Positions 33,701-43,493 are shown, counted from the stretch's first letter. The stretch is 64,000 bases of DNA from Nemertoderma westbladi (GCA_032718475.1 JAUCBJ010002077.1:62001-126000); one strand, 5' to 3'. The notes: generated by a model from the letters alone, not told the origin. Program-made: numbers and translations.

Positions 33701-35726
33701 CCTCTAGCTGGTCGAAACGATCCTGTAACTCAACGAGTCGGTTACGACTATACTGGGGTATTCTCCCCTTTTGTTGAGGGGGCAATGTTGGCCCCATATT
33801 TACGACTCCCTCAAAGGGACCTGCAGCACCATTGTATCCTGGATAGTGGTCTGAGAAGACAGCCGAATGTTTGGTGATGACATCTAAGAACATTTGGCGC
33901 TCTGGTTCAGAAAGAATACCATCAGGATCTAGGGAGATACGGGTAAGGGGGTCACTGGTGCTAGAAACAGACTCATGTCGGGTAACCTGTGGGGCAATGC
34001 CAGTCATTACATCAGCTTCAGATGTATCCATCACGGGGGTAGCAAGGCATACATGAGAATTTCGCTTGATTGTAATGGGGGATGTTGTCGTATTATTGAT
34101 AGAGATGTTGCCATTTTGGGGAAAGACTAGGCATGGTGGGAACCATGGACGAATGGCATTATTGCATTGCATATGAGGTGCAATTAACATAGGTGACTCT
34201 TGACTGGGTTCTCCTGGTAGGGACAACTGTAAGTCATCATTTGGCCATATAACGACGGATCGTGCTGATGCCCGAAGGAGGGATGAATTGCTCTTAGGGG
34301 ACCGAGGTACTGAGCGAGGCTGAGAGTTAAACTTAACTGTGGAACCATCAGATAGGACAATTGATTGATGGGCAGGGCGGATGCTGATATCATTGCTCTC
34401 CAGGAATGGCATTCCACCAATGATGGCAGAACCAAGATTGGGTATAACAAGGCCATTGAATGTAAAGGAGAGAGAACCCCGCGACAACATGAAGGTGGTC
34501 TCACCTGTAACCTGTAACGTGGAGTATCCATCAGCTAGGGCTGGTATTTGGCGGGAGCTTGGGAAGATGGGGATATCTAATTCCCGAGCAACAGACTCAC
34601 GGATTAGATTAGATTCGGAGCCAGAGTCCAGCAATATTCGGAGGGGGTGATCTCCGAGAACAAGATCAAGTGAAGGTGAGCGAATGACTGATACACGATG
34701 CACAAATGGCTGATTTATGGACTCCAGTGGCCTAGGGTTATCAGTGGTATCCTCGTCAGAGTACTCATCTGACTCTATAAGGTCTATGTTCCGTGTACGA
34801 ACAAAGTAACGGCGATCCTGTTCTGGTAGGAAGGGACAACTTGACAGGAAATGTGCAAAGTCCTTTCGTTTTTCTGCACGACACAATGGGCAGATTTTGC
34901 TGGGACGTGGCCTTGGGAGTCGAGAGTCAGGTCGGGTATCAGATCGGCGACCTGGGTTTGCCTGCCGATGATATGGGTATACCGTTTCACTTCTGAATGT
35001 GCGAATATCTGCAGAGCTTCGGAGTTCCTCAAGGAGTGGTGTAAGAGCTTGGCCAATTTCCGTTTTTATTGAGGCAAGAGTTCGGGACCGTAGCTCTGTC
35101 CCATACCGTTGCTTGACTAGTTGAGGCAGGTCAGGATTGATCAGGTAAAGCCAGTGAAGAACGAGAAAGTTTTCCAGTGTAGGCGAGAGCTCCTCATCAG
35201 AATCAGGCATTTCGCCATGGTGGGTGATTCCTCCTCCCTGAACCAGGAGATTGTCATCTATAAAGGCTTTGAGCCTTTGATATAATGCCTGGGGACGTTC
35301 CTCATGTTCCAGGTGGATTTTTGTGAAGTCCAAGAAATGAGATCCTGACAACTCAAAGCCATAGTGATGACGCAATTCCTGCCAAACATAGCTGAGGGAT
35401 GTGGATGAACGCACAATGGAGTTTCGGGCAATTATGGGTGCATAATTGGCAATTTGGCCAAGAAGGAGCTCAAGAGATATTACTTTTTGTGCAGCTGTGC
35501 GGCGGCGCACTGCAGGGATAGTATCATTGTCATCCACAAGACCACGGGTAGGATCCGTGGCAGTTTTGCGCAACCAGTGTGCGCCATCAATGGTGAACCT
35601 GGCGAATTCAGGATCAAGTGACAAACTGTACAAGAGGTTTTGTCGCCAAGCCTCAAACGAGGTTATTGTTTCTGATTGAGTGAGCGGGTTAAGCCGGGGA
35701 GTTTTAAGTGCCCTGTTTTCGGCCAT
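30792..35726 (-). CDS. LTR retrotransposon Gag-Pol polyprotein
   Basis: 1644 residues, ATG at 35724-35726, no internal stop. In order: Gag-like N-terminus (~1-260); a Cys/His zinc-knuckle-like CPLC...H...C (279-297); aspartic protease (LLDSGSES, Asp366 region); reverse transcriptase (Asp746 in SDLTSAFYQ, catalytic IADD at 810-813); RNase H (Asp961 in VTDAAS); integrase with zinc-binding H1210, H1215, C1245, C1248 and catalytic Asp1277, Asp1334, Glu1370 (D-56-D-35-E); and an acidic/Pro-rich tail. Order PR-RT-RH-IN fits Ty3/Gypsy or BEL/Pao, not Copia. All catalytic residues are present, so the element may be competent to move. Clade not assigned. Confidence 0.93.
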   Translation of the reverse strand: MAENRALKTPRLNPLTQSETITSFEAWRQNLLYSLSLDPEFARFTIDGAHWLRKTATDPTRGLVDDNDTIPAVRRRTAAQKVISLELLLGQIANYAPIIARNSIVRSSTSLSYVWQELRHHYGFELSGSHFLDFTKIHLEHEERPQALYQRLKAFIDDNLLVQGGGITHHGEMPDSDEELSPTLENFLVLHWLYLINPDLPQLVKQRYGTELRSRTLASIKTEIGQALTPLLEELRSSADIRTFRSETVYPYHRQANPGRRSDTRPDSRLPRPRPSKICPLCRAEKRKDFAHFLSSCPFLPEQDRRYFVRTRNIDLIESDEYSDEDTTDNPRPLESINQPFVHRVSVIRSPSLDLVLGDHPLRILLDSGSESNLIRESVARELDIPIFPSSRQIPALADGYSTLQVTGETTFMLSRGSLSFTFNGLVIPNLGSAIIGGMPFLESNDISIRPAHQSIVLSDGSTVKFNSQPRSVPRSPKSNSSLLRASARSVVIWPNDDLQLSLPGEPSQESPMLIAPHMQCNNAIRPWFPPCLVFPQNGNISINNTTTSPITIKRNSHVCLATPVMDTSEADVMTGIAPQVTRHESVSSTSDPLTRISLDPDGILSEPERQMFLDVITKHSAVFSDHYPGYNGAAGPFEGVVNMGPTLPPQQKGRIPQYSRNRLVELQDRFDQLEELGVFATPEKAGVHVEYLSPSFLVAKPNGGTRLVTAFNQIAQYTKPQPSLLPNVDSTLRSLGSYKYIIKSDLTSAFYQIPLQPSSRKYCGVVTPFLGVRVYMRCAMGMPGSESALEELMCRVLGDLLCNGTVSKIADDIYCGGNTIADAATNFSQLLYALARCDLRLSPKKTIICPRTTTILGWRWTEGSISASPHVISTLATCAAPECTRALRSFVGSYKVISRVIPQCSTLIAPLDELIVGQPSDPILWTESSTTAFRRAQAGLKSCRSIVIPHPSDELFIVTDAASSAAGLGAVLYAKRNSRLHLAGFYSAKVRQHQRNWLPCELEALAIASAVNHFSPYIVQASLPSQVVTDSRPCVQAYAKLSRGSYSSSPRLTTFLATLSQHNINLSHIQGTNNRSADFQSRNAPPCTDDSCQVCLFIHELADEPIVRSSTVPDSAPKMPSQPIYATRTAWLAIQQECADLCRVRGYLRQGTRPSKKETHIRDIKRYLGYATLSQDGLIIARRSIALASPRDLIIVPRHALAGLLTSLHLELQHPPKSQLHQIVVRSFLALDLDRAIESVTTGCTQCAALKSAPKRIINQNTEDPPATVGISFAADVFRRHRQKVFVLRETVSSFTFATIIPDECRETLRDALLSLCVGSCPLSGPHAVVRTDPAPGFRSLPDDPVLKRHHIRLELGRAKNVNKNPVAERAVQELETELLRICPTGGPYSNVSIALAVSNLNARIRSSGLSAREIFTQRDQFSGEQIPLHDTTLIEKQHQSRLNNHLTSAQSKAPRATMAPNPNISVGDLVYLHSDSPQLKSRPRYIVSAIDSDWASVRKFIGAQLRAQAYRVPRSACYRVPYRKESLRARTSSSTDDEDDIISPRRPTVPDPAPVGSEPGDLMISPTPPTQPLPLTSNPPVQTDSAPPVEFGPIPTTHCPQDSSDSAQSIPIKAPVALELGPAGRPNRIRRKPQYYGFPYTD

Positions 35727-36016
35727 TGGTAACTGGTATTCCTACTGCCGAATACCGGTATCAGGTATGGCAGTATGGTATCAACTGTCAGATTGTATAT
35801 CAGTAACTAACCACCTGTTATAATCTGCAGCGTTGGTAAATGTCACTGGCAGATTAGATTACTTTGTAAATAATGGACTTTAATTGACCTAGGCTAAGTC
35901 GCAAGCTGCAGTACTGCACTACAGCAACCCAAAGACTTAAAGAACCGTACAGCAGCACCGGTAGTTTGTTAGGCAGTTAGAGTACTGGAGTAGGCGTGGG
36001 AATTCGAACGAAGGTA

Positions 36017-36029
36017 ACCGCTGCCACCA
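36017..36029 (-). promoter_or_regulatory. Primer-binding site, likely tRNA-Leu
   Basis: Directly beside the 5' LTR the minus strand reads TGGTGGCAGCGGT, the complement of ACCGCTGCCACCA. This matches the 3' acceptor end of a leucine tRNA (as recalled for animal tRNA-Leu) including the CCA tail. Confidence 0.7.
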
Positions 36030-36372
36030 CGCCAGTAGGTGCCGTCACCCGGTAGAACCTGCCTGGTAAGACTGGTGAAAGACACAAGAGGCTAATATGG
36101 TAATATAGCCGAAATGATATAGCAATATCAAACAACAACAAAGCACATCGGTAATCTGGTACTGTACTGTAGGTACGCAGTCAGGCATACAGCACTGACT
36201 GCAAGTACTGAAGTACAACACAAGGTACAGTCGGTACCGGTAACGGTAGCTGACAAGCAGCTGGTAAAAGAGGCCGATAGCCAGACCCTTCTGGGACCGT
36301 TAGGTCCAGCCGCTATGGGTTAGGAAGCGTAACCCGTGGGGTGGTGCTAGACGTCCGCAAGGCCGTCTGGCG
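36030..36372 (-). repeat. 5' LTR (343 bp)
   Basis: The 5' LTR for the minus-strand element, with termini CGCCAG/CTGGCG. It differs from the 3' LTR by one substitution (ACCGTTAGG against CCCGTTAGG) and lacks the 10-bp duplication. It must hold the element's promoter and poly(A) signals, which I could not place. Confidence 0.92.
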
Positions 36373-36375
36373 CTG

Positions 36376-36850
36376 GGTTTTGTCCCTGTCCTTCCTCCCA
36401 GTATCATCCGACATACCGACCATGTCCCTGTCCTTCCCAGTATCATCCAACACACCGACCGTGTCCCTGTCCTTCCTCCCAGTATCATCCAACACGTCGA
36501 CCATGTCCATGTCCTTCCTCCCAGTATCATCCGACACACCGACCATGTCCCTGTCCTTCCTCCCAGAATCATCCAACACACTGACCGTGTCCCTGTACTT
36601 CCCCCCAGAATCATCCGTCACACCGACTGTGTCCGTGTTCTTCCCCCCAGAATCATCCGACACACCGACCGGGTCCCTGTCCTTCTTCCCAGAATTATCC
36701 GACACACTGACCATGTCCCTGTCCTTCCTCCCAGTATCATCCAACACACTGACCGTGTCCCTGTCCTTCCCCCCAGAATCATCCGTCACACCGACCGTGT
36801 CCGTGTCCTTCCCCCCAGAATCTTACGACACACCGACACTGACCATGTCC
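36376..36850 (-). repeat. 42-bp minisatellite in DDE transposon, unit 1
   Basis: About eleven units of ~42 bp built on ACCATGTCCCTGTCCTTCCT + CCCAGTATCATCCGACACAC. On the minus strand they encode a 14-residue repeat such as DDTGRKDRDMVGVS in an open frame. The twin array is at 42872-43350. Confidence 0.88.
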
Positions 36851-37198
36851 CTCCTCTTCTGTCGCTTTGGATAAACTTTGTATGAAGGCATTATTATTGG
36901 TGCATTTCTTCGCACTTCTTCGATCGTGGTCACTCTGCCTCCGCGGTGGCCGGGGTCTAGGCGAGGACTCGTGTTCGGAGACAGGTCTGGACTAAGAGGT
37001 TCGAATTGCCATTCGCCATCTACAACAACACAAACCACGCACAAACCAAAATGCATAGAGTAGTTTATTGATAATTGTGGGGTAGCCACGAAAGTAAGCG
37101 AGCTTAGCATCATACGGGTATGCACTAACGCAATCGGTGTGAATGGGCCTCATATCTGGGCCTCATATCTGACTCCATTGCGACACCCACCCTGTGGA

Positions 37199-38512
37199 AT
37201 GGCAAACCAGGGTGTGGTATTTGCCCCGAGAGCTGACTCGGCAAAAAAGCACCCCCCAACCCCCACTATGGATTACATTAGCAATGCGGAGGTCCGGCCA
37301 CTAGAGGCCAGTGGAATTACCGGACACAATCGGCCTCACAGGCGTCTGTTAACTCCTGACCGGCTGCCTGTCTCACCCCCTACTGGAGAGAGAGCAGCCA
37401 ACAATTCTTTGAGTCCCTTTCCTGATGACCTTTCTGGCCCAAACCCTGGGTCACCAGGGAGGCCAGATTGTGATGGGGAGAGGGATTCTGGAGTTGGAGG
37501 CTACTCTCATGTTCCACCCCGACCAACAAAGCCATTGGTGAATCTGAGGCAAGTCACTAGACTAGCCTCAGTAAACACCCTAACACTCGGGTCCCCAATG
37601 CGACAAGGTGAGCTGACTGCCTTGGCAGATAAGCTTTCTCTTAGCGCAGTGGGTGTTCAAGAGCACCGAATGCAGACTGGACAGACTGATGAGGTTCTGA
37701 TTAAGGACATGGGGGGCGGTTGGCGACTCGCCCTCGCGTCAGCAGATGATAGTGGCAATGGTGGAATTGGTCTATTGATGAATCCAACTGCACATGCAGC
37801 ATTGGACAAAATAGACCAAATCTCTAACCGCATCATCCGTTGCCACTTCTCATGTTCTGGAAGACTGGCTAAGAAGTTTCCTAAGGTGGTTCTGATTGTG
37901 TGCTACTCTCCAACTAGTGTTGCCCCTGTAGAGGAGGTGGAAAATTTCTACCACAATCTACAAGCAGCAACTGATGGAGTGGATCAGCATGCATTCTTAA
38001 CATTCCTGGGAGACTTTAATGCAAGTCTGCATCAATCACCTACATCGCCCTGGGTCTATAGCAATAGTGTTAACCGAAATTCTGTCCATCTTCAGGATTT
38101 TATCTCTGGAAATGGATTGTTTTCGGCTGGAACCCAGTTCAAGAAGCGAACTGGAAAGCTATGGACTCATAGTGGACCCAGTGGTCACAAGTCCCAGATA
38201 GACCATATTCTGTTTCGTAGGAAATACAGGAGCTCTATACAAGACTGTAATGCATTTACACTTCGACCCTTCTCCAGTGATCACCGCCTTATTGTGGCCA
38301 AGGTAAGACTTAGTCTGCGTGCTAGCAGAACAACGAAATCTGCCTTGCCACGGCATGACTGGTCCTCTCTGTTGCAACAGCCAAGTGTGAGATCCAGCTT
38401 CACACTACAGCTGAGCAACAGGTATGAGGCTCTTGCCTCTGAGGCGGCAGATCACTGTGAGGGCTATACTGCCTTTACAGAAGCAGTTAAGTTAGCAGCT
38501 GCAGAAATATGA
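37199..38512 (+). CDS. LINE endonuclease reading frame, copy 2
   Basis: Same protein as 24372-25685, with one Leu-to-Phe difference seen (VENFYHN against VENLYHN). The GDFNA, SQIDHIL and SSDHRLI catalytic motifs are intact. It ends at the same premature TGA before the reverse transcriptase frame. Confidence 0.88.
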   Translation: MANQGVVFAPRADSAKKHPPTPTMDYISNAEVRPLEASGITGHNRPHRRLLTPDRLPVSPPTGERAANNSLSPFPDDLSGPNPGSPGRPDCDGERDSGVGGYSHVPPRPTKPLVNLRQVTRLASVNTLTLGSPMRQGELTALADKLSLSAVGVQEHRMQTGQTDEVLIKDMGGGWRLALASADDSGNGGIGLLMNPTAHAALDKIDQISNRIIRCHFSCSGRLAKKFPKVVLIVCYSPTSVAPVEEVENFYHNLQAATDGVDQHAFLTFLGDFNASLHQSPTSPWVYSNSVNRNSVHLQDFISGNGLFSAGTQFKKRTGKLWTHSGPSGHKSQIDHILFRRKYRSSIQDCNAFTLRPFSSDHRLIVAKVRLSLRASRTTKSALPRHDWSSLLQQPSVRSSFTLQLSNRYEALASEAADHCEGYTAFTEAVKLAAAEI

Positions 38513-40427
38513 CCTTCATAAGGCGCAGAAAGAGTCCCGACTCAAACAGACTACAGCGGCCAAGAATGCAGTTAAAGCTGCATCTAGGTCCCTGAACAGG
38601 CAGTACTCTGTTAATCTACAGGAGCTAATAAACCAACAGGTTGATGCCATCAATGATGCTGACGACAGCAGGCAATCATCCCAGGCATGGAAATCGATCA
38701 ATCTGCTTACTGGGCGGAAAAGCCAACCAACCACCAAGGTTAAGGCTGAATCACCAGCCGATCGCCTCAATGGTTGGAAAGCCCACTTTGAAAAGCTCCT
38801 CAATAATGACAGGGTATTGCCTGATAACTTTATAGAAGTAAAAGTGTCTGAGTCTGTACTCCCAGATATTCCCATTGGCGATATCTCCTTTGCAGAAGTG
38901 AAGGCTGCTGCAAAGAGCATTAAGACCAATCGTGCCAGTGGAGTAGATGGTGTTCCCCCTGAGGTCTTTAAAATACCTGAGTGTTTAAAGCTCATCTATC
39001 CCATCATAGTAGACATGTACCGTACAACAAGAGTCCCACAAGAAATGAAAACAAATAAGTTGGTGCCAGTTCCCAAGAAGGGCAACCTAACACTCTATGG
39101 TCCTTTTCGGGGAATCTCAGTGATCTCGATCGCTGCAAAACTATACAATAGAATTCTATTAAATCGCATCAGGGATCCCATTGAGAGACTGCTACGTGGA
39201 AATCAGAATGGGTTCCGTAAAGGTCGTGGGACCATGGAGCCCATTTTGGCACTTAGAAGGATAATTGAAGAGTTATCAAAAAAGAAAGACAGGCATCTGG
39301 CTGTTATCTTTGTTGACTTCTTCAAGGCCTTTGATTCAGTCTCTCGCTCACGTATGTTCAGCATACTTTCATTATATGGGATTCCTGATGAAATTATTGC
39401 AGCAATCAGATCAGTATACGATGGTTCGACAACATTTGTGTCTACTGTTGACGGTGACACAGAACCATTTGAAGTGTTATGGGGCGTCCTCCAAGGAGAC
39501 ACACTTGCACCATTCTTGTTCATTATTGTGGTTGACTATGTTCTACGCATGTCCTTAGATCATCATAATGATGATGGGGTGATGCTAACTCCACCTACTG
39601 GCTCCAGAAGTCGAGGAAATCCTGCCAAGTACCTAACTGATCTAGACTTTGCTGATGACTTAGGAGTACTCTCAGAATCATTAGAGGGAGCCCAGCGGCT
39701 CCTCAGCTCATTAGAACATGCTGCTTCTAGTGTTGGTCTTTTTATTAACTCCAGAAAGACCAAAATTCTGACTGTTAACTTTGAAAGTCCTCAGCAAGTC
39801 TCTGATCGGATGAGCATAAGCTCAAAGGATGGTATGCTTGAGCATGTGGACGACTTCTGTTACCTGGGATCATGGATCCGGAAGTCAGGTGAGGACCTTC
39901 GAATACGTAAGGGAAAGGCATGGGCAGCCTTGAATAGGCTTTCCAGGATTTGGAAGTCACCTAGAATTAATCGGAAACTTAAGGTCCGATTATTTAGAGC
40001 AGCAGTAGTTCCAGTACTCCTCTACGGGAGTCCATGCTGGGCTCTAACTGCTGAGGACACCAAATCTCTGGATGGCACATTCACAAGAATGCTACGCCGG
40101 GTACATTGTGTCAAGTACAATGCACACATCTCCAACCAGACACTATATAACATTGGAGGTGTCTCATTGGTTCCCCCAAGCTTGACACTAGAACAAAATC
40201 GCCTCCGCTTTGCAGGACATTGCTTTCGCCGTGAGGACCAGCCAGTGCATAATCTTGTACTTTGGCAGCCTCATGGAGTGAATAAGCATGGTGGACAGCC
40301 CATGACTTTCTTGAGACGCATCTTAAAGGACACTGGCCTTAAAGATGCGGATGATCTAGCAAATGTCATGGGTGATAGGGAGTTGTGGCGGTGCAATTTT
40401 GTTGACAAGCCGGCACAGCATTCTTAA
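38496..40427 (+). pseudogene. LINE reverse transcriptase frame, copy 2 (frameshifted)
   Basis: Same as 25669-27600 with a few substitutions (GPFRG for GSFRG, VMLTP for VMITP, DKPAQ for DKPTQ). The FADD catalytic motif is intact. The same frame change separates it from the endonuclease. Confidence 0.85.
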
Positions 40428-40468
40428 AAATGCAGCTGCAATGCAGCATGCCGATCCTAGTAGTAGTG

Positions 40469-41310
40469 AATGTTTTAACTTTAATAACTCTGCAAATCCT
40501 CGATGAATTATAACCAAATTTGATACACATGTTGTTTGGCAACAGTTTAGAAATTTACCAAGTAGAATTTGCGTGTGGCCTTCGAGAAGCTAAGAAAAAA
40601 ATCAGTTAAATAAGTTGATTACGGTAAAAAAACACCATATTCTTTCTGCCTTTCCTTTAATGGAAATTATTATTTTCTAATATAGGATTTAAATAATTAT
40701 ATATCCTTAAAAAGTATACAGCTGGAATCCCCATACCCAATTCCATTATAGTTTTTATTTAGTTCAAATGATTTGCTTTAATTATGAAATGTGTTTTTAA
40801 TTGATCTAAACATTATTATCATATTAAAATCTTATTTCTACGCTACTTCCATCTCCCTCATTCCTTATTGTTTATTTGGCAAAATGACAGGCTTGAGTAT
40901 TTAATGGCGATTCTTTAGAATTAGCTAAATAATTTCGTTGAGACTTTACATGGTAAATTAATTTAATAATGTTTCAGTATCAATACTACATCGGCATAAG
41001 GTAACTTAAATATTTCTTACAAATTGAGTCGCCTCCACGCTTAAAATATATTACTTTTAAAGCACCAATTCTCTGTCAATACCTGCCCGTCATCAATCCT
41101 CTGTGCCATTGGGTTGGTGTGATGCAGATTAAAAGGGCTGAAGGGGGGTTGAAGGGGAGGAACTGTACCCTCTTCTTTTATTTAGTGGCGGTTTAGTTAA
41201 ATTTCTTAATACCGATTTTGGGATAGAATCGCTAAATTTTTATTTGTATCTCATAACTGGGCCTCGTGCTGCGCGAAGGCCCCTCCAATGTGTATCGTAT
41301 ACTAACTATA
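40469..41310. other. AT-rich spacer, duplicate of 27642-28483
   Basis: Copied with the unit. No gene recognised. Confidence 0.5.
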
Positions 41311-41789
41311 CTGCCGTGCTAAGGCTAAATACCCTATCTCGAAAAATGTCATTTTGAGAAAATAGCGATTTAGTTTGATCGATTGTCCACGCTAGGAACA
41401 ATGTTAATATATCTCCGTAATGGTCCCCTATATCGTAAAAAATACGCATAATTTTTATGGCATATGCCGATAAGTACTTTGGACACTAGATGGCGCAGAA
41501 AATCGACATAGGGTGTTTTACCAAAACATTTAGGTAATTATTCAGTTGAGGGATTTACCCTATCTCGTATATAGGGTACTTTTTTTAATATAGGGTATTC
41601 TGACATTTTCTGTAGTTGTAATTATTTTTACATAAAAACTATTTTAATATGTTAATTTTGTATATTTAGTCCATTTGTATATTACAAAACATACAAAAAC
41701 AAGTACAAGGTACCCAATTTAAAACATTCACAAATTCAATAGTCAAATATTCAATAAAATCCAATTCAAATGCATAGTTTAAAATCAAT

Positions 41790-42870
41790 TTATGTATCTT
41801 CATTTGGACGCCGGACTATCTCGTTCCAGAACTTCAGTCGATTTGCAGGAATTACTGGAGCTAGGCGACCAATTAATTCGTCCAATCGGTCGCTGGGAAC
41901 ACCTTTAGGTTCCTTTTGATATTCAGGAACACAATAGATGGCATTTCTCTTCATGAGATCAACTTCCAACCAATCTGGATCGCCATAATTTACTTTATAC
42001 TTTATCATCTTGCATCCCTTCTCCAACCTTACGGATACGACAGACTTCAGTAATGGAAAGGTACCATTGTCTCGATGTTTTTTAAGTTTATGGACGGAGA
42101 TCTCATTGGTCCAAAGATGAACGTCACCATGCTCAATTATCTTTACTTCAGAATTGAAGCTCGCAGCTTTCTTTACCCAAGTTCCGAAATCTTGAAAGTC
42201 ATATACTTTCTTAGCTGTCTTTATTTCCTTATTAACTAGCCGGTGTAAGTTGTCTGCTGACATAGAGGAATGGTGTGGTTCAAAGTACCACAACTCGATA
42301 GCTTTTTGTCCCATAAACTGAACAAGTTTTATAAGACACGAGTAGAGTGTGTAGTTTTTGTTCTGAGCGCCGCAATTATCAACCCATATCTTCACAAGCT
42401 CTTTATAGCTTCTAGAAAATATAAAAATGTGGATGCAATGTCTTCATCGTTTCTACCATGCTCCCCATCATGCAAAATAGCAGAGAATATATTATTATTG
42501 TTGCGGAGTTTGCCCAACGGGACGAAAGATTTGTGATATGCTACGACTCTTCTCAAGAATTGCACGTCCTTAAACATTTCAAGAACGGGCAACATGATGA
42601 CTTTCTGCAAATCCGCAAAAACTATGGTGGTTGAACTATTTCCCCTAAACGCGGCATCCCTTTGATATGTTTCTCTGGAGGCCCTGGCCCTCGCACGGTC
42701 GATGTGTGTTTCATGCTCGACACATATATCACATACGTTTAAGTTGGAAGCGGCACAGGTATGCAGCTTATGCATTTCACATTTGATACACTCCTCATGT
42801 CCTAACTTGGCGAACGATATATTCATTCCATGGAAGACTTTGCGATATTTCTGATATAATACATCACACC
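41790..42870 (-). pseudogene. DDE-like transposase, copy 2 (frame-broken)
   Basis: Same two frames as in unit 1 (42870 to 42392, then 42395 to 41790), with the same offset at the GAGCTTGTGAAG junction. One Ile-to-Phe change was noticed. Candidate catalytic residues lie in IVFADLQKV and WVDNCGAQNKN, with the Cys/His cluster ahead of them. On the 5' side the frame runs into the 42-mer array (GTKPRCDVLYQ), where an acceptor-like ACAAAACCCAG precedes the conserved region, so an intron covering the minisatellite is possible. Either an unusual intron or a one-base change must be invoked at the internal break. Confidence 0.7.
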
Positions 42871-42871
42871 T

Positions 42872-43350
42872 GGGTTTTGTCCCTGTCCTTCCTCCCAGTA
42901 TCATCCGACACACCGACCATGTCCCTGTCCTTCCCAGTATCATCCAACACACCGACCGTGTCCCTGTCCTTCCTCCCAGTATCATCCAACACGTCGACCA
43001 TGTCCATGTCCTTCCTCCCAGTATCATCCGACACACCGACCATGTCCCTGTCCTTCCTCCCAGAATCATCCAACACACTGACCGTGTCCCTGTACTTCCC
43101 CCCAGAATCATCCGTCACACCGACTGTGTCCGTGTTCTTCCCCCCAGAATCATCCGACACACCGACCGGGTCCCTGTCCTTCTTCCCAGAATTATCCGAC
43201 ACACTGACCATGTCCCTGTCCTTCCTCCCAGTATCATCCAACACACTGACCGTGTCCCTGTCCTTCCCCCCAGAATCATCCGTCACACCGACCGTGTCCG
43301 TGTCCTTCCCCCCAGAATCTTACGACACACCGACACTGACCATGTCCCTC
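42872..43350 (-). repeat. 42-bp minisatellite in DDE transposon, unit 2
   Basis: About eleven units matching the array at 36376-36850. The minus-strand frame encodes a 14-residue repeat rich in Asp, Lys, Arg and Gly. Confidence 0.88.
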
Positions 43351-43493
43351 CTCTTCTGTCGCTTTGGATAAACTTTGTATGAAGGCATTATTATTGGTGC
43401 ATTTCTCTTTCTCGTCATTGAGTTCTTACAACATTCCGCTTCCGGTAATTCAAACCGAAAGAATGACAATGGTTCATTATCTTCTAGATCCAT
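43320..43493 (-). CDS. Candidate N-terminal exon of the DDE transposon protein
   Basis: ATG at 43491-43493, 57 codons, starting MDLEDNEPLSFFRFELPEAE and ending in a basic stretch (YPKRQKRRD) that could be a nuclear localisation signal. The frame then enters the 42-mer array in the same phase as its 14-residue repeat, but a TAA at 43320-43322 stops it. Other units have GAT there. It may be the true N-terminus of the transposase (joined by splicing) or a decayed frame. In unit 1 this exon is cut by the duplication junction. Confidence 0.4.
   Translation of the reverse strand: MDLEDNEPLSFFRFELPEAECCKNSMTRKRNAPIIMPSYKVYPKRQKRRDMVSVGVS

Larger units (their letters stand above)
30046..36372 (-). 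mobile_element. Full-length LTR retrotransposon (6.3 kb), minus strand
   Basis: Two LTRs (343 and 353 bp) differ by one 10-bp tandem duplication and one substitution that I could see, so the insertion is recent. There is a primer-binding site beside the 5' LTR, an A-rich polypurine tract beside the 3' LTR, and one gag-pol ORF of 1644 residues. Target duplication is 3 bp (CTG, 30043-30045 and 36373-36375), proved by the empty site at 42869-42873 in unit 2. No envelope ORF is present. Confidence 0.95.
24082..36908. repeat. Unit 1 of a ~6.5 kb head-to-tail tandem duplication (with LTR element inside)
   Basis: Matches 36909-43406 base for base except about eleven single differences I could see. 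When the LTR retrotransposon (30046-36372) and its 3-bp target duplicate are removed, unit 1 is ~6497 bp against ~6498 bp for unit 2. The junction of the units (about 36905-36910) joins the interior of the DDE transposon to sequence just upstream of the LINE, with only one or two bases of possible microhomology. The unit carries LINE, spacer, DDE transposon (right end missing) and 42-mer minisatellite. Confidence 0.92.
28484..36908 (-). mobile_element. DDE DNA transposon in unit 1: right end lost, split by LTR insertion
   Basis: The left terminal repeat starts CTGCCGTGCTAAGGCTAAAT at 28484, preceded by TATA. The element runs to the LTR insertion at 30045, resumes at 36373 with the 42-mer array, and is cut at 36908 by the duplication junction, so its right terminal repeat is missing. 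The full-length copy is at 41311-43896. Confidence 0.8.
36909..40468 (+). mobile_element. Non-LTR retrotransposon (LINE), copy 2
   Basis: Duplicate of the 24-27.6 kb LINE, differing by only a few substitutions and ending in the same TAG-repeat tail. It arose by the segmental tandem duplication and not by a fresh retrotransposition, because flanking DNA on both sides is copied too. Confidence 0.88.
36909..43406. repeat. Unit 2 of the ~6.5 kb tandem duplication
   Basis: Head-to-tail copy of 24082-36908 without the LTR element. It keeps the unoccupied insertion site (CACACCTGGGTTTTG near 42866-42880). Its right limit at about 43406 is where similarity to unit 1 ends, inside the DDE transposon. 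Confidence 0.92.

Noticed and set aside
36341-36874. 177-codon plus-strand ORF (and the 164-codon twin at 42877-43371)
   Set aside because: Antisense translation of the 42-mer array. The minus-strand frame is the one continuous with a plausible start exon.
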